Positions 25,601 through 37,498 of a stretch of DNA of 64,000 nt are shown here, piece after piece. Position 1 is the stretch's first letter. Every line of letters begins with the position of its first letter. The position numbers were made by a program, and so were the translations under genes. Origin of the DNA: Dryocosmus kuriphilus (taxonomy: Eukaryota; Arthropoda; Insecta; Hymenoptera; Cynipidae); contig CM076189.1 in NCBI GenBank assembly GCA_038277395.1, forward strand, positions 77,241,421 through 77,305,420, written 5' to 3'. Under the pieces are notes generated by a model. It saw nothing but the letters and a program-made list of their open reading frames with translations. It was not told the DNA's origin and made no database searches.

Positions 25601-26427
25601 CTCTTCAGCAAGACTATGCAAGTTATGAGAAAACGTCAACAAGCAGAATTGTTCGCCTTGCAAGGAGCTACAAAATTTATTTATAAGACTCATCTTTTTA
25701 CTTTTAAAGAGCGGAATCCTGCATTGCTAAAATTTGGAAAATCACAAAAAAAAAACTTTACCAATCTACAATGTGTTAAAAAAAAAATGTAATTTTCGAG
25801 CGCGAAACGCGAGTGTCATAATGAGAATGTATTCCTTTAGGTTGACAGTGCCTTAAGTAAAAAATAATTTGTTTTGTAATTTTTAATTTAAAATTCAAAT
25901 TTGATAATCTCATTAAAAGCAGGTGTTTTGAAACTTAAAGACCCACATAACCAATACCGCGCACGATTTGCAAGGACCAAAAACATCCGAGCTTGAAGCG
26001 CGAGGCTTAAATATATCGGAGCTCGAAGCGCAACGAACAACAGACCGCGCGCCATAGGCGCGCTTATAATTCGCGCGTAGAGAGCGACGAGAATTGCCCG
26101 CGCTGCGGTCAAAATTTTGTTATTGATAATTCATCTTTCTCTTGTAGAATCTAAACATTCTTATCAGAATTCCTTTGTGCTGATAATTCAATTACATTTG
26201 GCTGATAAATAACCTTTTTTGGTTTAAGTCAACTATAATATTTTCGTTTGAGAATCCATCTTTTTTAGTTGAAGATTCGACTGTTTTGTTAAAAAATGTT
26301 TCTTAGCTATAAATTAAACTAACCGTTCAAGGTTATTAAATATCTATTACTAAGTACTCGCGCGTTTCTTTTTCTTTGTTCGTTGAAAGAACCTGTTAAT
26401 AAAAACACCCCACAATTCTTCCTGCAG

Positions 26428-26484
26428 GATCAAATGATCGACCACGACACGATTTTGATGTACCTCGTGGAACGCCTTCCCGGG
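26428..26484 (+). CDS. Amplified exon, copy 3 (57 nt, weak donor)
   Basis: TTCTTCCTGCAG acceptor. The donor is GTTATT, poorer than the GTAATT of other copies. Reads GSNDRPRHDFDVPRGTPSR and is the most diverged copy, with changes also in the usually constant half (N to D, H to R). It may be spliced less efficiently. Confidence 0.6.
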
Positions 26485-26878
26485 GTTATTAAAAAGTTAA
26501 TTAAAATACAATCTAAAATAAATAGTAAAAAATTCTGACACATTGAATTCAATTTGCAATAGTTTAAAACATTTCACATGATTTCATCAAGATTGGTGGA
26601 ATTTTTATTCACCACCGACGCAATCTCTCACTTTAATAATAGTCTTAAAATCATAATAATTCATTAGCTTTCTAAATATTTTAATTACTTTGACTTTTTT
26701 TTTCATTTTTTTCACTTTTCGTTGTTTTTTTTTTGTTTTTTTCTTCATTTTTGAATTTATAAAAAGATATTTCACGAAAAACATAAGTAGATAATTACCA
26801 CGCGTTACTGTGAAACACTGCTTTTTTTTATATGATACTATTTAGTTATGTAGAAGCTAAAAGGATGGATCTCCATAG

Positions 26879-27067
26879 TTGGAGCCAATTTCCGAAGTTA
26901 CTCTTCTAAAAATGATCGATTGGCATCAATGGAAGACGTTAGAAGACAAATTTCAATCAATTTCATTTGTGCTTCCTAATTGGGTCCGCACGACTGTGAG
27001 CGATTACGCTTCCTTCATTTTTAGAGATTCTAAGGCACTAGAAAATTGTTTAAAGGAGTTCGAGTGA
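26879..27067 (+). CDS. 62-codon open frame in the 190-bp block, copy 3 (uncertain)
   Basis: Intact ATG to TGA frame, MEPISEVTLLKMIDWHQWKT at the start. It differs from copy 2 at about a quarter of residues. Preceded by CTCCATAG. Same caution as for copy 2: it may be chance conservation of a duplicated non-coding block. Confidence 0.25.
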   Translation: MEPISEVTLLKMIDWHQWKTLEDKFQSISFVLPNWVRTTVSDYASFIFRDSKALENCLKEFE

Positions 27068-28034
27068 TTTCAAATGAATTCGCAAGATTCTAAATGATAT
27101 CAAAAATATTTCAAAGTGTTTAATAGATTTCAAAGATTTAAAAAAAATTTTCAAAGGTTTTTAGATTTGATGTGACCTTAAGGAATTTCAAGGACATGTA
27201 AGTTATTTGAAAACATTTTAAAGGACTTGAAGAGATTTTCAATGATATTTATAAATTTAAAGGAATTTTAAAAACATCTCAGTATTTTAAAATATTTCTA
27301 ACTGTATCAATAGATTGCAAAATATTTTCAAGAGTTTGAAAAGATTTAAAATGGTTTCGAGACTATTAAAATACATTTAAGTCTCCTTGAAATTCCTAGA
27401 AGTCACTTGAAATATTTTCAAATTTTAAAAAATGTTTCGAAATTTATTAGAACACTTAAAAATATTTTCTAAATAAGTCCAAATTAATTATATCGCTTAA
27501 AATCACTTGAACTCCTTTAAAATACCTTGTAACGCCTTAACTCAAGTAGAAACTTTGCTATGGCCCCGATCTGGCCCTGATCTGACCAAATGGGGCCCAG
27601 ATCGTGTACACAGGTATGGACCCGGCTGCTGATGAAACACATGGCCAGATCGGGGTCAGATCGGGTCTCACGATCAGGCCGCTCAATCGGTACCAGATCT
27701 GGCCGCTGTACGGAAAGAAATAAATTTGTAGATGCAGCCAAGTTTTCTTATTTTAATTACAAAATTGTAGGTTATTGAACAAAAGTTTTTAATAAACCAA
27801 CAAACGAGTTCTTTTAATCAAAGATATGAAATGAATTTCTTGGTTCAAGAAAAAGTTTTGCTAAGAGAATTAAAATTTTGTTGGCAAATTTAGAAATGTG
27901 CCTAAAATTTACATATATTTCCAAAAAAAATTGTTTTATGTATTATGGCTTCAAGTATATTATGTTTGAAGTTACACAATTGCACAAACATTCACTTATA
28001 TATACAATAGCACGCTTATTTACTATGCAAAATC

Positions 28035-28134
28035 GCACCCCCTGAGGATTCGAACCCTACCTAGCATACCTAAAACTACCTAAACTTATGTATAAATATA
28101 CCGCACGCCTTAGCCTACTGAGCTATTACACCGC
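28035..28134 (-). repeat. tRNA-derived repeat (SINE-like), copy 2
   Basis: Minus strand: A box TAGCTCAGTAGGC and perfect B box GGTTCGAATCC (28046-28056). This is the copy with the best A box. The region between the boxes contains TATATTTATACATAAG and GGTAGTTTTAGGTA. Confidence 0.6.
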
Positions 28135-30460
28135 TTGAACTATCTTCACAAAAACAAAGCCAAGGTGTTTTCTTGAAAAAGCCAGAGACGGCGGAGAAAT
28201 ATACAAATATTTCCATCTATTTGGAAGCTCGGCGAGTTTTTAGAAGTTTCCAAATGACCAAAATTCTAAAATATCTCAACACTTTTTCAGAATATCTAAA
28301 GTTTCCTAAATTTCAAAAATTACTAAAATTCTAAAAAAATTTCTAAATTACCATAATTCTTAAAAAATTCAAAAGTTCTCAAAATTGTAGAAATTCTTCA
28401 AAATTTTGTAAAGTTTTGAAAAATTTGAACGTTTTTGGAGTTTTTGAAGTTTTTAATAATTTTTGAGAATTTTGAAACTATTTCGAAAATTTTTAAGATT
28501 TCATCAATGCAGATTAAGCTTGCACTCTCTCTGTACTCCTAACGCTTTTCCCTATGATCCTGTGATCCTATAATGATCCTATGATCCTTGGAATTCCAAT
28601 CAGAACACATCTGTATTGGTGAGAATAAGGATCAAAATCTTCCGGACTCGATGTCTTCTCGGAGTTCTTGGCATTTTTTGAAAATAAATTTGTTATCACT
28701 ATAATCACCACTCAACTTTATACCTCACACGGAATGTGCAACACACAGAAAGCTATGTCTCGAAACAGGGACTAGATGGCGTTGCAATACGCAGCCCGAT
28801 CGGGTACATTTCGGGTCCATGGACTTATCCCGATCGGACCATGATCACATTAAACCGATCAGGGCCCCAACTGCAACTGGGGAGGCTTACGGCGATTTCT
28901 ACCCGGGAAAAAGAAAGAATTTTAGACCAGAAATTCAACGGTCTACTTTTTAGTCAAAAGTTTGAATTTTCCAAGAACTTGTTGAATCTATAAACGAAAG
29001 CGTAGAATATTCAACAGAAATCTAATAGTAGACTTTTTAACCAATGATAAAAAATTAAACCAAAAATGGAATAGGTAAATTTTCAAAAAAAATTGTTAGG
29101 TTTTCAACCACACAATATTAGCTTTCAGCCAACATATTCGAGTTTTTCGTCAAAATATTTCAATTTTGCAAGTTGAGTTTTTAAGAAAAAAAAAATTCAT
29201 GAAAAAATTGGACACTTAAATTTTGAAAACACTGTCTAGGTTTGAACCAAAAATAGTTAAATTCACAAAAATTCCACAAAAGTGTAACAGTTGAGATTTC
29301 AACCAAAGTATTTATACTTTTATTTAAAAATTTTTAATTTCCAGAAAGACTGACATGGACTTTTCAACGAAATAGTTTAATTTTGACTAAGGAAGACATA
29401 TTCGAACAAATTGCGAATAGCTTAGCTTTCAAATGAAAGAGACAAACATTTAAGAAAATATACTATTATAAATAGTTCAACTATTAAATCAAAAAGAGGA
29501 GCTTTCATTCATAAAGTTCAATGCTGACGCCAAAGAGATGAACTTTCAAGAACAGAATAACTAGTTTTTAACCAGAAACGAATATGTAACAAAATTGCTG
29601 AATATCCGATGAATTTCAAATTTTCAGCCAATGGTATAACAGTTGAATATTAAAAAAGGGTATTCACATTTCTAAGTTTTACATTCTCATTTCAAATAAG
29701 GAGGTATCAGTTTTACGTGAAAACTGATTTTCGCGGATTTCATGAAATCTCGACGTTTGGTGCCCCCTGAATCCGAAAAGTCATGTTTTACGACTGTGTC
29801 TGTTGTCCTTGTCGTTGTCGATGTCGTTGTGTTCGTCGTCGTCGTTGTCGGCTGTTCCCACATTAACTTTCGAAGGAATAATCGGATTGAATTGCGCTTT
29901 GGCTCACTTCATTTTGGCGTAAATGTGAGGATGAGTTTGATAACTCGCGCGCCCTATGGTGACAAACAAACAAAACTATACAAGATATGAGAAAAGGTTA
30001 ACAAGCAGAATTGTTCACCTTTGAAAGAGCTACAAAATTTACTTATAAGACTAATCGTTTCGCTTTTTTAAAAAATGTGATTAAAAAAAGTGTAATTTTC
30101 GAGCGCTAAACACAAGTTCATGACAAGAATGTATTCCTTAAGATCGACAGAGCCTCAAGGAACATAACTTGTTTTGTAATTTTTAATACAGAATTGAAGT
30201 TTAATAATCTCATCAAAAGCAACTGTCTTGAAATTTTAAGAACCACGTAACGAATAACGTGCACGATATGCAAGGACCAAGAACATCCGGGCGCGAAGTG
30301 CGAGGCTCAAATATGTCGGAGCGCGAAGCGCGAAGACCAGCAAACCGCGCGCCCTAGTCGCGCTCATAGTTCGCGCGAAGTGACTTAAAGACTCATGTTT
30401 CTTCTTCCTTGTTCGTTGAAACAGCTTGTTAATAAAAACACCCCATAATTCTTCTTGCAG

Positions 30461-30517
30461 GATCAACTGATCAACCACCACAGAATTTTAATGTACCTCA
30501 TGGAACACCTTCTCGGG
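30461..30517 (+). CDS. Amplified exon, copy 4 (57 nt)
   Basis: TTCTTCTTGCAG acceptor and GTAATT donor. Reads GSTDQPPQNFNVPHGTPSR. One change (D to N) in the constant half. Confidence 0.7.
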
Positions 30518-30911
30518 GTAATTAAAAAATTAATTAAAATACAATATAAAATAAATAGCGAAAAATTCGGACTGATGGAATTCATTTTGTCACTGTTTTA
30601 AAAATTTCACAGGATTGCATCAAGATTGGTGGAATTTTTAGTCCCCACCGACCCCTTTTCATCACTTTAATAATATTTTAAAAATAACAATAATTAATTA
30701 AATTTTTAATTACATTAATTACTTTAATTGCTTTTTCACTTTTTTCACTTTTTGTTGTCTTTTTCTGTATTTTTCTTCCTCTTTTAATTTAGAAAAAGGT
30801 TTTTCATGAATAGCATAAGTAGAAAATTACCCTGCGATACTGTCAAACACTGCTTTTTCTTGATATTATACTATTTAGTTATGTAGAAGCAAGAAAGATG
30901 GTTCCTCATAG

Positions 30912-31100
30912 TTGGAAACAATTTCCGAAGCTTCCCTTCCAGAAATGATCGATTGGGATCACCTGAAAACGTTAGAAGATAAATCTCAATCAATTTCATT
31001 TGTGTTTCCTAATTGGGCCCACACGACTGAGGGCGATTACGCTTCCTTCATTTTTAGAGATTCTAAGGCATTAGAAAATGTTTTAAAGGAGTTCAAGTGA
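30912..31100 (+). CDS. 62-codon open frame in the 190-bp block, copy 4 (uncertain)
   Basis: Intact ATG to TGA frame, METISEASLPEMIDWDHLKT at the start. In the alternative phase-1 reading this copy stops earlier (after NVRR) than the others, so that reading is less conserved here. Confidence 0.25.
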   Translation: METISEASLPEMIDWDHLKTLEDKSQSISFVFPNWAHTTEGDYASFIFRDSKALENVLKEFK

Positions 31101-32257
31101 TTTCAAATGAATTCACCAGATTTTAAATTATATCAAAGATATTTTCAAGCGTTTTAATAGATTCCAAAGATTTTTAAAAAGTATAAAAGGATTTTAGAAA
31201 ATTTAATGCAATTTAAGGAATTTCAAGGAATTTAAAAATATCTCAGTGTTTTAAAAGATTTCAAAAGATTTTAGAACGTTTTAGAAGAATATGAAGACAT
31301 TTTGAGGAGCTTCAGCGAATTTTAGAGGATTCTGAAAAGCCTTATAATATCTCAAAAGATTTAGATTGATTTTAAAGAATTGTGAAGGCCTCGTGTGATT
31401 TTAAATAGTTTTAGAAAATTGGAGGTGATTCTCAAAGTATTTCAAACTGTATTAATAGATTGCAGAATATTTTTGAAAGTTTGAAATGACTTAAGACGGT
31501 TTCATGCTTATTAAGATACATTTAGGTATTCTTAAAATTCCTAGAAGTCTCTTGAAATACTTTCAAATTTTAAAAAATGTTTCGAAATGCATTAGAACAC
31601 TTTAAAATATTTTTTAACCAGTCCAAATTCTTTAATAACGTTTAAAATCACTTGAACTCCTTTAAAATACCTTGATACCCTTTAATGCCTTAAACCGTGT
31701 AGAAATTTTTGTTATGGCCTGACCTGGCCCTGATCTGGCAAAATTGGGCCCAGGTAGGGTACACCGGTCTGGGTCCGGCTGCTGATGAAACGCACGTCCT
31801 GACCGGGGTCGGATCGGCCCTCGCGTTCAGGCCGCTCGATCGGTGCCTGATCTGGGCTCTGCACGGAAAGAAATAAATTTGTACAAGCAACAAAGCTTTC
31901 ACATTTTGCTTACAAAGTTTTAGGTTATTGAACAAAAGTTTTTATTAAACCAAGAAGCGAGTTCTTTCAATCAAAAAATACGAAATGAGTTTGTTGGATC
32001 AAGAAAAGGTTTTGCAAAGAGCATTAAAGTTTTGTAGGCAAATTCAGAAATTTGCCTAAAATTTAGATAAATGTGCACAAAAAATTGTTTTATATAATAT
32101 GGCTGCACTTATATTATGTTTAAAGTTACACAATTGCACAAAAATTTACTTATATAATATACATATATATAATAGCACGCTTAATTACTATGAAAAATCG
32201 CACCCGCTGAGGCTTCAAACCCTACCTATCATACCTAGAACTACCTAACCTTATGTA

Positions 32258-33578
32258 CGAGGGCCACCCAAAAGAAACCGAACTACTTTTGTACAAAGTT
32301 ATTATTTTGATTTTTCTACAAAAAACATTTAATCTCCTTCAAAGTGCTCTCCATTGGAGACAATACACTTATTTAATCTTTTATTCCATTGTTCGAAACA
32401 TTTTTTTAATTCCTCTTTTGTGATGCTTGACAGCGCCTCCGTCGTTTTTTCCTTCACTTCAGCTACGTCCGCAAAACGCTTTCCTTTCATGTCCCTTTTC
32501 ATTCGGGGGAATAAAAAAAAGACACAGGGGGCTAAATCGGATGAATAGGGTGGGTGAGGAACAGTGGCCATGCTATTTTTGGTCAAAAATCGGCGCACAG
32601 AAAGAGCTGTGTGAGCAGGGGCGTTGTCGTGGTGGAAAAACCAGTCCCCCGACTGCCACAAATCAGGCCTTTTCCGTCATAAACTGTTGCGCAATCTTTT
32701 CAAGACTTCCAGGTAAAATGCCTGATTACCTGTCTGACCCGATGGAACAAATTCTGAATGGACGACTCCTCTCACATCAAAAAAACAAATGAGCATCGTC
32801 TTAATGTTTGACCTCACCTGACGAGCTTTTTTAGGGCGAGGCGAATTTTGAGTCTTCCATTGACTTGACTGTTGCTTAGTTTCAGGATCGTATCCATAAC
32901 ACCACGATTCGTCACCTGTTATGACCTTGGAAAAAAAGTTTGGATCATTTTGGAATTCCTCCTTCAAAGCAGAGCATGCTTGCACGCGGCCTTGTTTTTG
33001 CTCTGCAGTCAGCAGTCGAGGAACAAATTTTGCAGCCACCCTTCTCATCCCCAAATCTTCACTTAGAATTCTCTGTACTGAACTCCAACTCACGCCAGAT
33101 TTCTCCACAACTTCTTCGACGGTCTTTCGTCGATCTTCCAGGATGATTTCACGAATTTTTTCAACATTTTCGTCGGTTCGGGCCGTCGAGGGACGTACAG
33201 AGCGAGGTTGATCGTCAACTGACATTTCCCCACTTATAAAACGAGAAAACCACTCGAACACTTGAGTTTTTCCCATAGCATCATCCTTGTAGGCCGTTTT
33301 TAACATTTGAAGAGTTTCTGTGCCCGTTTTCCCGAGCAGGAAGCAAAACCTCACGTTGGCACGCTGATCACGAAAATCAACCATCACAAAAAACGACGAG
33401 CGCGCAAAGCAACAGTCACAAAAAAATTACACACACCAAATGCAACCTTACACAGTGATAGCAGTTGGCATACTAACTGGTGAAAAGTGCCTCTACACGC
33501 ACCTACCGGCAAAAACCCGGTACTACAACAACTCCGCTCCCCACAACATCAGTTCGGTTTCTTTTGGGTAGGTCCTCG
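32258..33578 (-). mobile_element. mariner (Tc1/mariner) element, full length but inactive
   Basis: 1321 bp, flanked by TA duplications (32256-32257 and 33579-33580). The ends are imperfect inverted repeats of 27-28 bp that differ by one substitution and one indel, both ending in ACCCAAAAGAAACCGAACT. It encodes one transposase on the minus strand. Present in only one of six units, so it inserted after the units duplicated. Confidence 0.95.
32329..33384 (-). pseudogene. mariner transposase, broken
   Basis: About 351 codons from ATG at 33384, close to the usual mariner length of about 345. The N-terminal half has the helix-turn-helix DNA-binding region (around GVSWSSVQRILSEDLGMRR). The catalytic domain shows the first Asp in VITGDESW (residue about 158) and the second in HHDNAPAHTA (about 253). 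The third position of the D,D34D triad, 34 residues later in the segment LAPCVFF, is Val (codon GTC) instead of Asp. An in-frame TGA at 32677-32679 (about residue 236) splits the frame between the first two Asp. Either lesion should abolish transposition. The element could still be moved in trans if a related active mariner exists. Confidence 0.93.
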
Positions 33579-33789
33579 TATATATATACCGCACGCGTTA
33601 GCCGTCCGAGGTATTACACCGCTTAAACTATCTTGACAAAAACAAAGCCAAGGTGTTTCCTCGAAAAAGCCAAAGACGGCGGAGATGTATACATATTATA
33701 TTTCCACATATTTGGAAGCTCGGCAAGTTTCTGGAAGTTTCCAAATTACCTAAATTCTCAAAAATTTCAACATTTTTACAAAATTTCTA

Positions 33790-35350
33790 AAATTGAAGGC
33801 ATCGATTCTAAAAGGTCCTGAGCGCTTGATCGTACTCCAAAAGCTAGAAACAGTTGTCACTGAGACGAAATTTTCAAAGTTGCGGAAATTAATTTTTAGA
33901 AATACTGTCGTCTAGAGGTTCAAAAAAGGCACCTTTTTCCTTTTTTCATTTTTTTGTACAATGCTTAGGTTCTGCGAAAAAGAATACAAATTGAAAAATC
34001 GCGAAATTCTTTTTTAATACGTTTTTTAAACTTAAGGCGCTCTAACATCGATAAATATAGAAGGATGTTCTCAATTTTTGGCATGAAATCGTAGAAATCC
34101 CTAGCCATGCTGAAAAAATCATAAAAAGTTACATATTAAATAGTTTTCACTTAAAAATTTAATGGCAAATCACTAAGCCTCTTTTTATAAGACAAGGTGA
34201 GTTCAACGAAAAAAAGTATCGAGGAAAGTTTAAGACTCGAGAAACTTCCAGCAAGACATTTGTTCACCAACATTTAGAGAAGTTTTTCAGAAAGTCTTAG
34301 ATCGATTAGATAAAAAATGGCTAAGATGTAGCGATTTTTCCAAAAGCACTCGCTCCGCGCGAATGCAATGTTCGCGGGTCTGGACGATTTTTGCATAACC
34401 TTTATACCCTGAACGTTGAGAATCCTAATGTAAATATAGAAAACAAAACACAGATATTCTCGCATCGAAATCGTTATACGCGTTCTTGCTTGTTTGCATG
34501 CCACATTTATTTTATAAATTGGTTGATTTATTTAATCTTTTTGATACTTACAAAAGTTTTACTAAACAATTTTGAGCATAATGTTAAGCAACGTAGGACG
34601 TAAAAGAATTAAAAATGAGTCTGCATGGAAAAAAAATCTCGCTAAAAGCTTAAAAAATAAGGTAAGCAAAATATTGTGAGCTGTATTATCGAGAATCAAG
34701 AAACCCGCTAGGGTTTCTAGGTATTCCTTTTAAAAAAACCGGAGAACCCGGCGGGTAAGTATACGCTAACTATCGCAGAATCTGACAGTTTCAAATCGTA
34801 TTTTTACTATTTGAGCTGTGAAATCGCATAAAAGCGTTCCAAAAAGTGCACAATTAGGTAGATTGAATTTTTCCCTTTCCATTGATACCATATACATGCC
34901 TGTAGCATGCATCAAACGCGATCTATAATCAATTTTATTTTATTTTTTTTAATAAACTGTCACATAAAAGTTTTTCAGACATATCACGTGACCATTTCAG
35001 GTTCGGCGTGTCACGTGACGAAAGTGGTCGGAGCGTGACGTCACGTTCTATCGAAATCAGTCAAAATAGACAATAACACACAAACATTTTTATTTGTTCT
35101 TTTCTTATTTAAAAATAGAATAAATTCGATCAATGATCATTCCGTTATTGAAATTTCAACATGATTGTTAAACAATTAATTATTCATGTTTGAAATTTGA
35201 GTTTTTCCATGGCTGCTAAAAGAACGCGCTGTGATTGGTCAACGATTGCTCGACGTATTTGACTATTTTATGTGAAAAATTTGTTTTATATTTGTGTAAA
35301 GTGCATGTTAAATAAATAACGTAATAATTAAATTCGCATGGTTTGTTCAG
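33790..35350. other. Unit-unrelated segment of unknown origin
   Basis: This 1.5-kb stretch has no counterpart in the other units. It holds a small hairpin (GAAACCC GCTA GGGTTTC, about 34698-34715), GCATGCCTGTAGCATGC near 34900, and the palindrome cluster listed separately. No coding frame was recognised. It reaches the assembly gap, so it could be an inserted element or a misjoin. Confidence 0.5.
34984..35045. promoter_or_regulatory. Cluster of CACGTG and CGTGACGTCACG palindromes
   Basis: Two TCACGTGA palindromes (34984-34991 and 35011-35018) and one 12-bp perfect palindrome CGTGACGTCACG (35034-35045) lie within 62 bp. CACGTG is the core of bHLH sites and TGACGTCA the full CRE. The context is unknown, so these may also be sub-terminal motifs of an unidentified element. 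Confidence 0.3.
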
Positions 35351-35850
35351 NNNNNNNNNNNNNNNNNNNNNNNNNNNNNNNNNNNNNNNNNNNNNNNNNN
35401 NNNNNNNNNNNNNNNNNNNNNNNNNNNNNNNNNNNNNNNNNNNNNNNNNNNNNNNNNNNNNNNNNNNNNNNNNNNNNNNNNNNNNNNNNNNNNNNNNNNN
35501 NNNNNNNNNNNNNNNNNNNNNNNNNNNNNNNNNNNNNNNNNNNNNNNNNNNNNNNNNNNNNNNNNNNNNNNNNNNNNNNNNNNNNNNNNNNNNNNNNNNN
35601 NNNNNNNNNNNNNNNNNNNNNNNNNNNNNNNNNNNNNNNNNNNNNNNNNNNNNNNNNNNNNNNNNNNNNNNNNNNNNNNNNNNNNNNNNNNNNNNNNNNN
35701 NNNNNNNNNNNNNNNNNNNNNNNNNNNNNNNNNNNNNNNNNNNNNNNNNNNNNNNNNNNNNNNNNNNNNNNNNNNNNNNNNNNNNNNNNNNNNNNNNNNN
35801 NNNNNNNNNNNNNNNNNNNNNNNNNNNNNNNNNNNNNNNNNNNNNNNNNN
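35351..35850. other. Assembly gap (500 N)
   Basis: Exactly 500 N. Unit sequence resumes directly afterwards with TTTCACGCAAAAAAAGAC, homologous to the segment at about 20958, while the sequence before the gap is unrelated. At least the GTCGTT block of unit 4 is hidden here. Confidence 0.99.
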
Positions 35851-36869
35851 TTTCACGCAAAAAAAGACTACAAATTTTATTGCCACCATTTTTTGATAAG
35901 ATGCACGGTTTCTGTTTTAATCGCCGAAAAGTTATTAAAAATCAAAAGCTGAAATTTCCCACCAAACTATGTAAGATGCGAAAAAATGATATTAAACAGA
36001 GTTGCTCACCTCAAAAATTCTACAAATTTGCTCTCTACCATTTTTCTGAGCAGACGCATAGTTTTTGTGTTATTCGTGAGATATGCTATTAAATATAAAG
36101 GAAACCATTTTTCAGCAAAACTTTGCAATGTATGAGAAAATATTAACAAGCAGAATTGTTCACCTTGGAAAGACCTACAAAATTTATTTATAAGACTAAT
36201 CATTTTGCTTTTTTAAACAATGTTTCTAAAAAAATGTAATTTTCGAGCGCTAAATGCAAGTGCCATGATGATAATGTATTCCTTGAGGTCGCTAGAGCAT
36301 CAAGCAAAATAATTTGTTTTGCAATTTTTATTACAAAATTCAAATTTCATTATCTCATTAAAGCAGGTTTTTTGAAATTTTAAGACCCACGTAACGAATA
36401 ACGTGCACGATGTGCAAGGACCAAGAACATCCGAGCGCGAAGCGCGAGGCCCAAATATGTCGGAGCGCGAAGAGCGACGACCAGCAGACCGCGCGTCCTA
36501 GGCACGCTCATAGTTCACGCGAAGTGACCGAGGAGAATGTGCCCGCGATGTGGTCAGATTTTTTTATTGATAACTCATCTTGCTTGCGTAGAAGCTCAAA
36601 ATTCTTATTAGAATTTCTTTGTATTCATAATTCAATTACCTTTGGCTGATAAATAACCTTTTTTGGTTGAAGTCGAATATAATATTTTCGTTTGAGAATC
36701 GATCTTGTTTAGTTGAAGATTCCACTATTTTGTTAAAAAACGTTTCTTAGCTATAAATTGAACTAACCGTTCAAAATTATTATATATCTATCATGAGATA
36801 CTCATGTTTCCTCTCCTTTGTTCTTTGAAAAAGCTTGTTAATAAAAACACCCCATAATTCTTCTTGCAG

Positions 36870-36926
36870 GTTCAGCTCATCGACCGCCAAACAATTTTGA
36901 TGTACCTCATGAAACACCTTCTCGGG
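36870..36926 (+). CDS. Amplified exon, copy 5 (57 nt)
   Basis: TTCTTCTTGCAG acceptor and GTAATT donor. Reads GSAHRPPNNFDVPHETPSR. G to E is the only change in the constant half. Confidence 0.7.
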
Positions 36927-37310
36927 GTAATTATAAAATTTATTAAAGTACAATCTAAAATAAATAGCAAAAAATTCTGACACATGGAATTCATTTTGTC
37001 ATATTTTTAAAAATTTCACAGGGGTTCTTCAAGATTGGTGGAATTTTTATTCACCAACGACCCCTTTTTTCACTTTAATAATTTTTTAAAAATAATCATA
37101 ATTAATTAACTTTTTCATTACTTTCATTTCGCTTTTCGTTTTTTTCGCTTTTTGTTCTTTTCCTTGTTTTTTTCTTCATTTTTGAATTTAAAAAAAGATA
37201 TTTCAGGAATAACATAAGTAAACTATCACCACACGTTACTGTGAAACACTACTTTTTTTTGGTATTATACTATTTTGTTATGAAGTAGCAAGAAAGATGG
37301 GTCTCCATAG

Positions 37311-37498
37311 TTGGATCAGCTTCCGAAGTTTCCCTTCTAGAAATTATCGATTGGAATCAATTGAAAACGTTAGAAGACAAATTTCACTCAATTTCATTTG
37401 TGTTTCCTAATTGGGCCCAAACGACTGAGAGCGATCACGCTTCCTTCATTTTTAGAGATTCTAAGTCATTAGAAAATGTCTTAAAGGAGTTCAAGTGA
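37311..37498 (+). pseudogene. 190-bp conserved block, copy 5 (start lost)
   Basis: Begins TTGGATCAGC, one base shorter than other copies before CTTCCGAAG, which removes the usual start and shifts the alternative phase-1 reading. The rest of the 62-codon frame remains open to the same terminal TGA. Confidence 0.4.

Larger units (their letters stand above)
21972..26427. repeat. Tandem unit 2 (4456 bp)
   Basis: Contains the exon, the open-frame block (22421-22609), a TTTTAAA-type array (22610-23270), GATC/GGCC blocks (23270-23440 and 23855-23960), a GAATTTTCAACC-type array (23985-24950), one GTCGTT block (24975-25235) and a GC island (25985-26110). The tRNA-like segment is missing: sequence jumps from CACGGAAAGAAATTCAAC directly to CACATTTGGAAGCTCGGC. 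Confidence 0.8.
26428..30460. repeat. Tandem unit 3 (4033 bp)
   Basis: Exon; open-frame block (26879-27067); TTTTAAA-type array (27068-27540); GATC/GGCC block (27540-27715); tRNA-like repeat (28035-28134); a run containing CCTATGATCC repeats (28550-28590); second GATC/GGCC block (28765-28890); GAATTTTCAACC-type array (28900-29690); one GTCGTT block (29700-29945); GC island (30285-30385). The GC island joins the exon run-up by a deletion, so the unit is the shortest. Confidence 0.8.
32201..33625 (-). repeat. tRNA-derived repeat, copy 3, interrupted by mariner
   Basis: The B-box half lies at 32201-32257 (mutated to GGCTTCAAACC on the plus strand) and the A-box half at 33579-33625. The two halves are separated by the 1.3-kb mariner inserted at a TA dinucleotide. 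Confidence 0.65.
30461..36869. repeat. Tandem unit 4 (6.4 kb with mariner, foreign segment and a 500-N gap)
   Basis: Exon; open-frame block (30912-31100); TTTTAAA-type array (31101-31690); GATC/GGCC block (31690-31870); tRNA-like repeat split by a mariner (32201-33625); then at about 33790 unit homology is lost until after the gap at 35351-35850. From 35851 the unit resumes with the ACTATGTAAGATGCG segment and a GC island (36430-36560) before the next exon. Confidence 0.75.
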
